A stretch of 16,329 bases of DNA from Ktedonobacterales bacterium (GTDB lineage: Bacteria > Chloroflexota > Ktedonobacteria > Ktedonobacterales > JADMIN01): contig JANWHL010000177.1 of NCBI GenBank assembly GCA_025450405.1, forward strand, positions 1 through 16,329, written 5' to 3'. A model generated the notes under the pieces. That model saw only the letters and a program-made list of their open reading frames with translations. It was not told where the DNA came from and did no database searches. Of the stretch, positions 1 through 6,844 are shown piece after piece. The translations under genes and the position numbers were made by a program. Positions within the stretch are counted from its first letter, which is position 1; every line of letters starts with the position of its first letter.

Positions 1-182
1 ATGGCGAGCGCGACCAGCCGGTGCCGGTGGCGCAGGCGTTCGCCTTCTATCGCGCGCTGCGCGAGCGCGACGTGCCGGTGGAGCTGGTAGTCTACCCGCG
101 CGAGGGGCACGGCTTCCGCGAGCGCGCCCACCTGATCGACGTGTTCGAGCGGATGGCGGCGTGGTTCGCGCGGTATCTGTGA
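1..182 (+). CDS. S9 family (prolyl oligopeptidase-type) serine peptidase, C-terminal end only
   Basis: This is the 3' end of a gene that begins left of the window; complete codons run from base 3, giving 59 residues to a TGA at 180-182. The fragment reads GERDQPVPVAQAFAFYRAL, then VVYPREGHGFRER, then a closing amphipathic helix ending WFARYL. This is the standard end of the alpha/beta-hydrolase domain of S9 peptidases (acylaminoacyl-peptidase/DPP-like). The Asp in GERDQPVP is the expected catalytic Asp and the His in EGHGF the expected catalytic His; the nucleophile Ser lies outside the window. The family cleaves short peptides, usually in the cytoplasm. Substrate and gene length cannot be judged from this piece. 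The family call is fairly safe, the subfamily is not. Confidence 0.85.
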   Translation, partial: GERDQPVPVAQAFAFYRALRERDVPVELVVYPREGHGFRERAHLIDVFERMAAWFARYL

Positions 183-199
183 TGGGTCCTCTCCCCCAG

Positions 200-225
200 C
201 CCCTCCCCGTTGCGACAGGGAGGGG
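200..225. repeat. GC-rich hairpin after the peptidase gene
   Basis: CCCCTCCC at 200-207 can pair perfectly with GGGAGGGG at 218-225 around a 10-nt loop, 18 nt after the peptidase stop codon. There is no T-run after it, so it is either a weak terminator or one of the dispersed C/G-rich hairpin repeats common in GC-rich genomes. The 183-448 interval otherwise holds only a short tandem repeat and no convincing gene. Confidence 0.5.
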
Positions 226-244
226 AGCCAGAGAGACTCACAAT

Positions 245-266
245 GAGGACACAGAGGACACAGAGG
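245..266 (+). repeat. Short tandem repeat, 9-bp unit GAGGACACA
   Basis: Two exact copies of GAGGACACA (245-253 and 254-262) are followed by a partial third (GAGG). It sits between the hairpin and the next gene and is not coding. GAGGACACAGAGG-type strings recur between genes in several bacterial genomes, so it is probably a dispersed repeat fragment; that last point is from memory. Confidence 0.45.
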
Positions 267-431
267 GCCGGAGAGAGGGACCGCGGGGAGAGGAGGCGGA
301 CGGCGGGTAGGGACGCGGGAAGGCCAGGGGTGGACGCGGTGGTGTGGCGGGCTCGCGTCCTGAGGGACCAAGCTTCGGCCAGGGGAAGCCAGTCTCGCGA
401 GGGCGGGCGGTGTGGTGAGGATGCGGCGTGC

Positions 432-438
432 GAGGAGG
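432..438 (+). promoter_or_regulatory. Ribosome binding site fixing the start of the STM3941-type gene
   Basis: GAGGAGG lies 10 nt before the ATG at 449. An upstream in-frame GTG at 428 would put this site inside the coding sequence and has no Shine-Dalgarno of its own, so 449 is preferred. Confidence 0.6.
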
Positions 439-448
439 CGACACCAGC

Positions 449-1189
449 ATGCGTGAGGGTGGTCATAGCGGCGATGGCCAGCCGATCGTCGTGTATCCCA
501 GCCGGGCCCGGCTGGCCCTATTCGCACCGCTGTATCTCCTGGTAACGGGGGCGGTGTACCTGGCAGTGACGATCTGCGACAATGGCGCGCTGCGTCACGG
601 TCCAGGGATAGTCGGCCTTCTGAGTGCGGCCTGTTGGGGACTGGCGGGCACGGTATTCCTGCTCACGCTCGTCAGCCTCGTCGTCATCTTCGTCTTCACA
701 CTCTACCGTCTGGTGGTCCGCAAGCCGGCGATTGTGGTGAACGCGGACGGCATTCGCGACGGATGCTCGCTCATTGCCGGGGGCATGGGGCTGGTGCGCT
801 GGCACGAGATCGCGGGCATCTCTTCCTTCATCTATAAGCGCCGACCCAGGTACGGCTATCTGGTCATCGTACCGACAGATGCGGGCGTCATCCTGGCACG
901 GCGTGGGCCACTCGCGCGCCTGTTCCGGCGCCTCATCGCCATCATCCTGCCAGGGCAGATTGGTATGCCGGATTGGATGCTCAGCGTCTCGGCGGCGGAT
1001 CTCGATCGGCAGATAGGCGATCACTATCGGGCGGTCCTCACGCGCAATGGTATCGCGTTCTCGGGCGACGACGAGCCGGAAGATGAGCGAGTCGCGGCAT
1101 ACGCGGGAAGGAAGTCTCTGAGCGCCAGCGCGGGTCTCCTGGGCCGCGGCGGCAGTTACGGGCCAGCCTCGCCGGTGAACGCCTTGTGA
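449..1189 (+). CDS. STM3941-family membrane protein
   Basis: The protein has 246 residues from the ATG at 449. It opens with a short polar segment and the motif IVVYPSRARL, then two membrane segments (about residues 22-42 and 56-87). A soluble C-terminal half follows, with KPAIVVNADGIRDG, then VRWHEIAGISSF and a hydrophobic strand YLVIVPTDAGVIL. This order (YPSR, two helices, KPA.....GI.D.....G.V.W.EI..I) matches the small, uncharacterised STM3941 family, whose soluble part resembles a PH-like beta domain. No enzymatic residues are evident, and the function is unknown. The last 35 residues are polar and probably disordered. It is transcribed in the same direction as the ABC unit downstream but is separated from it by that unit's own promoter, so it is probably a separate gene. 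Confidence 0.7.
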   Translation: MREGGHSGDGQPIVVYPSRARLALFAPLYLLVTGAVYLAVTICDNGALRHGPGIVGLLSAACWGLAGTVFLLTLVSLVVIFVFTLYRLVVRKPAIVVNADGIRDGCSLIAGGMGLVRWHEIAGISSFIYKRRPRYGYLVIVPTDAGVILARRGPLARLFRRLIAIILPGQIGMPDWMLSVSAADLDRQIGDHYRAVLTRNGIAFSGDDEPEDERVAAYAGRKSLSASAGLLGRGGSYGPASPVNAL

Positions 1190-1231
1190 CTTGCTCGCAA
1201 TGCGCGGGGACAACATCGATCGCACAGGCCA

Positions 1232-1260
1232 TTGACATCCGAGCGACATCACATTATTCT
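1232..1260 (+). promoter_or_regulatory. Sigma70-type promoter of the regulator/ABC unit
   Basis: TTGACA (1232-1237) matches the -35 consensus 6/6. A 17-bp spacer leads to TATTCT (1255-1260), which matches the -10 consensus 4/6. It lies about 40 bp before the regulator start and stands out in an AT-rich patch of otherwise GC-rich sequence. Confidence 0.7.
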
Positions 1261-1274
1261 ATTTTTATGGAATA
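1255..1274. promoter_or_regulatory. Near-palindromic operator candidate over the -10 box
   Basis: Arms TATTCTAT and ATGGAATA flank a TTTT centre; 7 of 8 positions are complementary. The site covers the -10 hexamer and the start point of the promoter for the winged-helix regulator. This is where an autorepressor would bind. The link to the downstream regulator is inference. Confidence 0.45.
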
Positions 1275-1297
1275 CTCCAAAGCCTTGGAGCAAACCT

Positions 1298-1882
1298 ATG
1301 GCAACCTCCCGCGCCGACCTGATCCTGCATCCCGTGCGCATGCGCCTGATCGTGACACTGGCGCGCCGTCAACTCACCGCGCGCCAGTTGGGCGAGCTGC
1401 TGCCCGACGTCCCCCAGGCCACGCTCTATCACCACCTCGGCACGCTCACCCGCGCGGGATTGCTGCGTGTCGTCTCCGAGCGCCAGGTACGCGGCACCGT
1501 CGAGAAGATCTACGCCATCGCGGACAACAACACGACCCTTGCCGCCGCCGATCTGGCGAACGCCTCGCGCGACGACCACCTGCGCTACTTCACCATCTTC
1601 ATCACCGCACTGCTTGGCGACTTCGCCCGCTATCTCCAGCAGGACGCGCCGATCGATTTGCTCGCGGATGGCGCCGGCTATCATCAGGTGCCGTTCTACC
1701 TCAGCGACGACGAGCTCGTGGAAATGGCGATTGCACTAAACCGAGCGCTGCTCCCATACCTCGACAATCAGCCGGCGCCGCACCGTCGCCGGCGCCTCTT
1801 CTCGACGGTCTTGTTCCCCGACGCCGAGTCGCCGGACGCCAGTCACGACGCCGGGCCACCGACCGATACACCGGAGGAATGA
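1298..1882 (+). CDS. ArsR-like winged-helix transcriptional regulator of the ABC unit
   Basis: The protein has 194 residues from the ATG at 1298, which has GGAG at 1287-1290 seven nt upstream. An earlier in-frame TTG at 1232 is the promoter -35 element and is rejected as a start. Residues about 7-76 form a winged HTH: helix HPVRMRLIVTLA, then LTARQLGELLPDV, a recognition helix PQATLYHHLGTLTRAG, and a wing around VVSERQVRGTVEKIYAI. This is the ArsR/HTH_20 pattern seen in regulators next to ABC exporters. The C-terminal part (about 80-175) is helical and probably mediates dimerisation or ligand sensing; there are no metal-binding Cys pairs, so a metal sensor is unlikely. It is first in a same-strand unit with a PLDc_N-type protein, ABC ATPase and permease, so it most likely controls that exporter and itself. 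Confidence 0.8.
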   Translation: MATSRADLILHPVRMRLIVTLARRQLTARQLGELLPDVPQATLYHHLGTLTRAGLLRVVSERQVRGTVEKIYAIADNNTTLAAADLANASRDDHLRYFTIFITALLGDFARYLQQDAPIDLLADGAGYHQVPFYLSDDELVEMAIALNRALLPYLDNQPAPHRRRRLFSTVLFPDAESPDASHDAGPPTDTPEE

Positions 1883-1940
1883 CACCGCACGCCGCGTCCT
1901 GGTGCGCCTCATAGTCGCGGAGAAAGTCGGAGGAAACGCT

Positions 1941-2156
1941 ATGCTTGTCCACAGCAGCATTCCTAACACGACGCTTTTGCTCGCTCTCGTGCCGCTGGTG
2001 CTCATCGACCTGGGCATGGTGATCTACTGCATCATAGACCTCTACAAGCCCGAGCGACGCGTGCGTGGCGGCAACAAGACCGTCTGGCTGCTCGTCATCC
2101 TCGTGATCGGTACCATCGGCTGGCTGGCCTATCTCCTCGCGGGCCGGGAGGACTAA
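1941..2156 (+). CDS. Small PLDc_N-type two-helix membrane protein
   Basis: The protein has 71 residues from the ATG at 1941, which is preceded by GGAGGA (1929-1934) with a 6-nt spacer. There are two hydrophobic helices, about 11-33 and 47-67, separated by a basic loop with DLYKPERRVRGGNK. The pattern of an aromatic/hydrophobic first helix, a charged 'D.Y....' turn and a W-containing second helix matches the 'phospholipase D-nuclease N-terminal' (PLDc_N) module, which here stands alone without any catalytic HKD domain. It is therefore not a nuclease or lipase. It ends 4 nt before the ABC ATPase start and is probably translated with it. Stand-alone proteins of this kind are often found beside ABC-2 exporters, so an accessory or signalling role in the transporter is plausible but unproven. 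Confidence 0.75.
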   Translation: MLVHSSIPNTTLLLALVPLVLIDLGMVIYCIIDLYKPERRVRGGNKTVWLLVILVIGTIGWLAYLLAGRED

Positions 2157-2160
2157 CGCT

Positions 2161-3129
2161 ATGGCGACTGCCGTTTCCTGCCGCGGCCTGACCAAGCGCT
2201 ACGGCGATGTGCTCGCCCTGGATGATTTCACGCTCGACGTGCCCACGGGAGCGGTTTTCGGCATCCTCGGCCCGAACGGCGCCGGCAAGACGACGCTGCT
2301 GCGCCTGCTCACCGGTCTCGCGCATCCCACGGCGGGCGAGGCGACCGTCGGGGGGCTGAACGTCAGCGCGCAGGCGCCTGCAGTGCATCGCCGCATCAGC
2401 TTCCTCGATCAGTCGCCACAGTACTACTCGTGGATGCGCGGGCGCGAGCTCGTCACCTTTGCCGGCGAACTCTTCGGGCTGCGCGGCCACGAACTGCGAA
2501 CCCGCGTGGATGAAGCGCTCGCGCTCACAGGACTCACGGACGCGGCGCATCGACGCATTGGCGGCTACTCCGGCGGCATGCGCCAGCGACTCGGCCTCGC
2601 CCAAGCGCTGGTCAACCGCCCCGAAGTACTCTTTTTGGACGAACCAGCTAGCTCCCTTGATCCTGCCGGCCGGCACGAGATCCTGGCGGCGATAGCAGCC
2701 CTGCGTAGCGCTGCGACGGTCTGTATGTCCACACACATCCTGGCCGATGTGGAGCGCATCTGCGACATGGTTGCCATCCTGAATCATGGCCGCCTTCTGG
2801 TCTCCGCGCCCGTGGCCGAGCTGCAAGCACGCTATGCCCAGCCTGCCTTCGAGCTGGAGCTTGTCGCAAGCCAAGGCGACACCGCGGAGCAGTTCATCGC
2901 CGCCTTGCGCGCGGCGCCGTGGGCAGGCGAGGTTGCGCGCCAGGGCGATGTCGTGCGCGTCATCGCCGTGGATACAGCAGCCGCGGGGCGCGAGATCCTC
3001 CCGCTCGTGGCGGCCCGCGGCGTCCAGTTACAGCGCTTCGAGCGCACCCGGCCCAGCCTCGAAGACATCTTTCTTCGCCTCACCAGCACGTCCAACACGG
3101 CGGCGCCCGAGAAAGTGCAGGCATCCTGA
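2161..3129 (+). CDS. ABC transporter ATP-binding protein (ABC-2 exporter type)
   Basis: The protein has 322 residues and hydrolyses ATP to drive the permease encoded next. Motifs seen are Walker A GPNGAGKTT (37-45), Q-loop around LDQSPQ (82-87), signature YSGGM in place of the usual LSGGM (136-140), Walker B VLFLDEP (156-162), D-loop SSLD (164-167) and the switch His in STHIL (His192). The last 110 or so residues form the C-terminal extension typical of the CcmA/NatA-like exporter ATPases (ELEL..., then RTRPSLEDIFLRLT). The start ATG at 2161 has GGGAGGA (2146-2152) eight nt upstream, overlapping the end of the preceding gene. The substrate cannot be told; relatives export antibiotics, lipids, Na+ or peptides. 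Confidence 0.93.
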   Translation: MATAVSCRGLTKRYGDVLALDDFTLDVPTGAVFGILGPNGAGKTTLLRLLTGLAHPTAGEATVGGLNVSAQAPAVHRRISFLDQSPQYYSWMRGRELVTFAGELFGLRGHELRTRVDEALALTGLTDAAHRRIGGYSGGMRQRLGLAQALVNRPEVLFLDEPASSLDPAGRHEILAAIAALRSAATVCMSTHILADVERICDMVAILNHGRLLVSAPVAELQARYAQPAFELELVASQGDTAEQFIAALRAAPWAGEVARQGDVVRVIAVDTAAAGREILPLVAARGVQLQRFERTRPSLEDIFLRLTSTSNTAAPEKVQAS

Positions 3130-3909
3130 ATGGACGGATTCGCCGTCTTTCTTCGCAAAGAACTGCGCGAGAGCCTTCGAACTAACCGCCTGCTTGTCGT
3201 AGTGGCGATCTTCGCGGTTCTCGGCATCATCTCGCCACTCACCGCGAAGTACACGCCGGAGCTGCTCAAGTCCCTTGGCACGAGTAGCGGCGGCGTGACC
3301 ATCATCTTCCCGACGCCGACCGTGCGGGACGCCATCGCGCAGTTCATCAAGAACGTGGCCGGCACGGGAATCCTCGTGGCCGTGCTGCTGCCCATGGGCC
3401 TCGTCGCCCGCGAAAAGGAGCGTGGCACGGCCGCCTTCGTACTCACCAAACCGCTGTCGCGCCTGGCGTTCCTCACAGCGAAGCTCGTGTCACTTGGACT
3501 CACCCTAACCGCGGGCGTAGCGATCGGGGCGCTAGCGACCTACTGGTATACCGCGCTCCTCTTCACTCCCGTCTCATTGGGTGGCTTCTTCGGCGCATCG
3601 CTGCTGGTGCTGCTCTCTTTGCTGGTCTACGCGTCGTTCACGTTCCTCGGCAGCACCCTGCTGAGCGCGCAGCTCCCCGCGGCGGGTATCGGCTTGGCGG
3701 GATGGATCGTCGTCTCGATTCTCGGCATCTTCCCAGGCATAGAGCCATACACGCCGGCGGGCCTGCTCGATCCCGCCTCGCGATTGGCCCTGGGCCTCAC
3801 CCCACAGCACCTCTGGGTCTCGATTGCCGCCAGCGTCGCGATACTGGTCGTGGTGCTGCTGCTAGCCTTGCTCAGTTTTCGCGGACAGGAGCTCGTCACC
3901 AATTCATGA
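3130..3909 (+). CDS. ABC-2 type transporter permease
   Basis: This is a 259-residue membrane protein with six predicted helices (about 20-37, 75-93, 115-137, 150-176, 184-202 and 229-249). It has a cytoplasmic N-terminal helix MDGFAVFLRKELRESLRTNR and the coupling motif REKERGTAAFVLTKPLSR between helices 2 and 3, both typical of the ABC-2/NatB-like permease family. Its ATG directly abuts the TGA of the ATPase gene (no spacer) and no strong Shine-Dalgarno is visible, so translation is probably coupled to the ATPase. Together they would form a dimeric exporter in the cytoplasmic membrane. This is the last gene of the unit; the next gene points toward it. Confidence 0.9.
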   Translation: MDGFAVFLRKELRESLRTNRLLVVVAIFAVLGIISPLTAKYTPELLKSLGTSSGGVTIIFPTPTVRDAIAQFIKNVAGTGILVAVLLPMGLVAREKERGTAAFVLTKPLSRLAFLTAKLVSLGLTLTAGVAIGALATYWYTALLFTPVSLGGFFGASLLVLLSLLVYASFTFLGSTLLSAQLPAAGIGLAGWIVVSILGIFPGIEPYTPAGLLDPASRLALGLTPQHLWVSIAASVAILVVVLLLALLSFRGQELVTNS

Positions 3910-3959
3910 GACGCGGCGACATGCGCGGGAGACGCGGTACGGCGGCTCATGGTCGACGC

Positions 3960-4014
3960 TTCCTCTTGGGTTGATGCTTATGGGCGCACTACCATGCGTC
4001 CCAACGATGAGGAA
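3960..4014. terminator. Nested inverted repeat between convergent genes, candidate bidirectional terminator
   Basis: Outer arms TTCCTC (3960-3965) and GAGGAA (4009-4014) pair perfectly, as do TTGGG (3966-3970) and CCCAA (4000-4004). Inside, TGGGCGCA (3981-3988) can alternatively pair with TGCGTCCCA (3995-4003) with one bulge. It lies between the permease stop and the folC stop. No clear T-run is present, so terminator function is inferred from position and symmetry. Confidence 0.4.
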
Positions 4015-4043
4015 CCGATCAGCCAGAGCGGGCATGAATCGTC

Positions 4044-5438
4044 TCACGCATGATCCACTCCGGCGATCGCGATCGGCGCGAGCTTGCGCACCTCGTCGTG
4101 GGCCGCGAGCCAGCGCAGCGCCTGGCCCGCCAGGTAGAGCGTGCCAGTGACGCAGACGCGGTCGCGCGGGCCGGCGGCCGCCAGGCCCGCGGCGATCGCC
4201 GCGCCGGCATCCGGCTCCTCGCGCACGGCCACGCCTGGCGCGGCCACCCGGAGGGCCGCCGCGATGCGCTCTGGCGGCATGGTCCGCGGCGAGGGGCTGT
4301 TGGTGGCGATCACAAGGTCCGGTCGCGCGTGGGCGATCTCCGCCGCGATGCCGGGGATGTCTTTATCCGCCAGCAGGCCCATCACGAGCACGAGCCGTTC
4401 GGGGGCGAAGTGGCGCCGCAGGGCGACCAGCAGCCGCGCCATCGAGTCGGCGTTGTGCGCGCCGTCCACCACCACCCAGGGGCTCTCGGCCACCACCTGG
4501 ATGCGTGCGGGCCAGCGCGCGTCGCGCAGCCCGGCGCGGATAGCCGCCTCGTCCACCGGGAGGCCCGCCGCCCGCAGGTGCTCCGCCGCCGCCACGGCCG
4601 CCGTCGCGTTCTCCAGCTGGTGCTCACCCAGGAGCCCCAGCTCCAGGTCGCGGTAGGTGCCGGTGGGGGTGCGCACGTCCAGCCACTGGGCCTTTGTGTC
4701 GTAGTGGCCGGGGTGGAAGGTGTAGGCGGCATCAGGCGTGCCCGCGGGTCCGGTCAAGACCAGCGGCGCGCCGCGCTCGGCGCAGACGCGGCGGATCACC
4801 GCCACGGCCTCGGGCGCGCGGGCGGCGCAGACCAGCGGCACGCCGGGCTTGATGATGCCGGCCTTTTCGCCGGCGATGGCGGTGAGCGTGTGGCCAAGCA
4901 CCTCCATGTGCTCGTAGCTGATCGACGTGATGACGGTCACCAGCGGCTCGACCACGTTGGTGGCATCGAGCCGGCCGCCGAGCCCCACCTCGATGACCGC
5001 GTGCCGCACCCCGGCCTGGCGGAAGTAGAGGAAGGCGAGCGTCGTGGCGACCTCGTAGGTGATGTACGCGCCAAACGCCGAGCCCGCCGCCGCGACCGCG
5101 CGCCGCAGCTCGGGCACGAGGGCGGCCACCTCGTCCTCGGCGATCAGCGTGTCGCCCACGCGGATGCGCTCGCGGAAGGTGTGCAGGTCGGGCTGGGTAT
5201 AGAGGCCAGTGCGGATGCCAGCGGCGCCGAGGATGGCGGCGATGAGTGTGGACGTGGACCCCTTGCCCTTGGAGCCCGCCACGTGGGTGACGCCATAGGC
5301 GCGCTGGGGATTGTCCAGCGCGGCCAGCAGCGCGCGCTCGCGCGGCAGGTTCTCCTCGCGGTCGCGGACGAATTGGCCGGTACGCTCGGTGTCGCTGAAG
5401 GAGTAGAGCCAATCGAGGGCTTCGCGGTAGTTTCTCAT
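4044..5438 (-). CDS. folC: Bifunctional dihydrofolate synthase / folylpolyglutamate synthase
   Basis: The protein has 464 residues and adds glutamate to dihydropteroate and to reduced folates, using ATP, in the cytoplasm. Motifs are P-loop HVAGSKGKGS (about 52-61; the usual form is GTNGKGS, with N replaced by K), YTQPDLHTFRERI (about 80-92; usual YTSPHL..F.ERI), the Mur-ligase-like stretch LGHTLTAIAGEKAGIIKPG, and VVVDGAHNADSM in the C-terminal domain. Length is normal for the family. The start is taken as the ATG at 5438 because it overlaps the folP stop as ATGA and has a GAGGGGG stretch about 8 nt upstream. A GTG three codons earlier would sit within that site. It is cotranscribed with folP, which makes the substrate precursor. 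Confidence 0.93.
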   Translation of the reverse strand: MRNYREALDWLYSFSDTERTGQFVRDREENLPRERALLAALDNPQRAYGVTHVAGSKGKGSTSTLIAAILGAAGIRTGLYTQPDLHTFRERIRVGDTLIAEDEVAALVPELRRAVAAAGSAFGAYITYEVATTLAFLYFRQAGVRHAVIEVGLGGRLDATNVVEPLVTVITSISYEHMEVLGHTLTAIAGEKAGIIKPGVPLVCAARAPEAVAVIRRVCAERGAPLVLTGPAGTPDAAYTFHPGHYDTKAQWLDVRTPTGTYRDLELGLLGEHQLENATAAVAAAEHLRAAGLPVDEAAIRAGLRDARWPARIQVVAESPWVVVDGAHNADSMARLLVALRRHFAPERLVLVMGLLADKDIPGIAAEIAHARPDLVIATNSPSPRTMPPERIAAALRVAAPGVAVREEPDAGAAIAAGLAAAGPRDRVCVTGTLYLAGQALRWLAAHDEVRKLAPIAIAGVDHA

Positions 5439-6310
5439 GGTGTCCACCCCCTCACGACGGCGTCGCTCATGCGCGCGACGCGGACCATGGCGCGGACGTC
5501 GTGGACGCGGACCATGTCGGCACCGGCGGCGATGCTGAGCGCGACGGTGGCCGCCGTGCCCTCCAGCCGGTCGTCTTCGGGGAGGCCGCCCAGCACCTTG
5601 CCGATGGTGGACTTGCGCGAGGTGCCCACCAGCAGCGGCCGCCCCAGCGCGCGGAGGTCGCTCAGGCGGCGCAGGACGGCGAGGTTGCCGGCGGCATCCA
5701 GCCCGAACCCGATGCCGGGATCCACAATGAGGTGGTCCCAGGGGATGCCCGCCGCCAGCGCCAGCTCGACGCTCGCCGCCAGCTGACGCGCCACGTCGCT
5801 CACGGGATCATGCCGGGGTACGCCGCGCAGGTTGCTCATCAGGACGACCGGGACGCCGTGGGCCGCCACGAAGTCCGCCATCTCAGGGTCGCCGCGCAGG
5901 CCGGTGATGTCGTTGACGAGCGCGGCTCCGGCGGCGAGCGCCGCCTCCGCGACGCTGGCCTTGTAGGTGTCCACGGAGATGAGGGTGTGGCGCGGCAGGG
6001 CGGCCGTCAGCGCGGCGATCACGGGGACCACGCGGTCGCGCTCGGCGGCGGGGGCGAGCGGCACCTGGCCCTCGGTTTGTGGACGCGTGGATTCGCCCCC
6101 GACGTCCAATAGGTCAGCGCCGTCCGCGACCATGGCCTGACCGCGCGCGACCGCCGCGGCCACCACATCGCCCATGGGGGTGCCGGCGGGGGCCAGGCCG
6201 TCGCCGGAGAACGAGTCCGGGGTGATGTTGAGGACGCCCATGACGTAGGTGCGCGCGCCCCAGGCCAGTTCGTGGGCGCCCCAGCGCGTCGGGGCCAGCG
6301 GCTCGGCCAT
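5435..6310 (-). CDS. folP: Dihydropteroate synthase
   Basis: The protein has 291 residues and condenses 6-hydroxymethyl-dihydropterin pyrophosphate with p-aminobenzoate. TIM-barrel motifs appear in order: MGVLNITPDSFSGDG (24-38), LLDVGGESTRP, ISVDTYK, LVNDITG, IVDPGIGFG, LLVGTSRKSTIGK and ATVALSIAAGADMVRVHDV. The usual LMHMRG loop reads LMSNLRGVP here, so the common His is replaced. This is the sulfonamide target in bacteria. The start ATG at 6308-6310 has AGGGAGGTG about 7 nt upstream. Its last 4 nt overlap folC, so the two are translationally coupled. It is first in the folP-folC unit. Confidence 0.94.
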   Translation of the reverse strand: MAEPLAPTRWGAHELAWGARTYVMGVLNITPDSFSGDGLAPAGTPMGDVVAAAVARGQAMVADGADLLDVGGESTRPQTEGQVPLAPAAERDRVVPVIAALTAALPRHTLISVDTYKASVAEAALAAGAALVNDITGLRGDPEMADFVAAHGVPVVLMSNLRGVPRHDPVSDVARQLAASVELALAAGIPWDHLIVDPGIGFGLDAAGNLAVLRRLSDLRALGRPLLVGTSRKSTIGKVLGGLPEDDRLEGTAATVALSIAAGADMVRVHDVRAMVRVARMSDAVVRGWTP

Positions 6311-6346
6311 CGCGGTACACCTCCCTGGCCAATTCTCGAACGCCCC

Positions 6347-6355
6347 AGTGTATCA
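6347..6355 (-). promoter_or_regulatory. Possible extended -10 promoter of folP-folC
   Basis: Read on the minus strand the site is TGATACACT, a TGn plus TACACT (4/6 to TATAAT), about 37 nt upstream of the folP start. There is no good -35 hexamer, so it would have to work as an extended -10 promoter. Tentative. Confidence 0.3.
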
Positions 6356-6389
6356 TCCGCGGCCAGAGGCGGCGGACGTACCAGGAGCG

Positions 6390-6419
6390 TTGCCCGGCCA
6401 GCAACGAGCGAGCTATACT
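6390..6419 (+). promoter_or_regulatory. Promoter of the small Cys-pair gene
   Basis: TTGCCC (6390-6395, 4/6), an 18-bp spacer and TATACT (6414-6419, 5/6) face right, about 80 bp before the ATG at 6498. The site is back-to-back with the folP start region. Confidence 0.5.
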
Positions 6420-6497
6420 GAGAATACGAGCTCTTGTGTTATCCGGCGCGGCACCCGCGTGCGCTGGCACCGCGCGGGCGGAGGAGGGTCTCTGGCC

Positions 6498-6719
6498 ATG
6501 AGCACAGGCATGACGGTGACGTGCGCGTGCGGGTATCACGGCTTCATCATCGTGAGCGCGGCCACGGGCGAGCCGGTGGACCTGAAGTCGTTTTTCGCGA
6601 CGCGACAGCGCGCGGCCATCGATCCGGGTGATCTGGCGCGCCACGACCCAATGGATCTCAGCCAGTTGCGGATGGTCTGCGCCAACCCGAACTGTCGGCG
6701 GGTGCTGCGCGAGCTGTAG
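6498..6719 (+). CDS. Small Cys-pair (zinc-ribbon-like) protein, function unknown
   Basis: The protein has 73 residues from the ATG at 6498, with AGGAGGG (6482-6488) nine nt upstream. It contains two Cys pairs, TCACGYHGF near the N-terminus and VCANPNCRRVL near the C-terminus, separated by about 45 residues with LKSFFATRQR and several Asp/Arg. The spacing CxC...CxxxxC suggests one zinc site joining the two ends, like a zinc ribbon or knuckle, with RRVLREL as a basic tail. I do not recognise the family. It has its own promoter and is divergent from folP. A role in binding nucleic acid or protein is possible but cannot be shown here. Confidence 0.65.
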   Translation: MSTGMTVTCACGYHGFIIVSAATGEPVDLKSFFATRQRAAIDPGDLARHDPMDLSQLRMVCANPNCRRVLREL

Positions 6720-6844
6720 GAGCTGTAGTAGCGCGGCTGGCCGCGACGGGGAACAAGACCGGGATGCGCGACGTCACCTGGTGTGGAGTAGTGGCGAGCG
6801 CGGAGGACCGGCTGGACCCGCCGGCGTGGAATCGGGGGTGGTGG

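Noticed and set aside
1186..1914. Plus-strand open frame overlapping the winged-helix regulator
   Set aside because: It is in another frame, Arg/Pro/Ala-rich without motifs. The regulator frame has a good HTH and ribosome site.
4050..5786. Long plus-strand open frame opposite folC and folP
   Set aside because: It is antisense to two clear folate genes. Its Arg/Gly/His/Ala-rich protein is the usual product of reading GC-rich coding DNA backwards, with no domain motif.
6764..6844. Earlier start for the lipoprotein at 6764
   Set aside because: It would place 27 polar and Trp-rich residues before a complete lipoprotein signal peptide.
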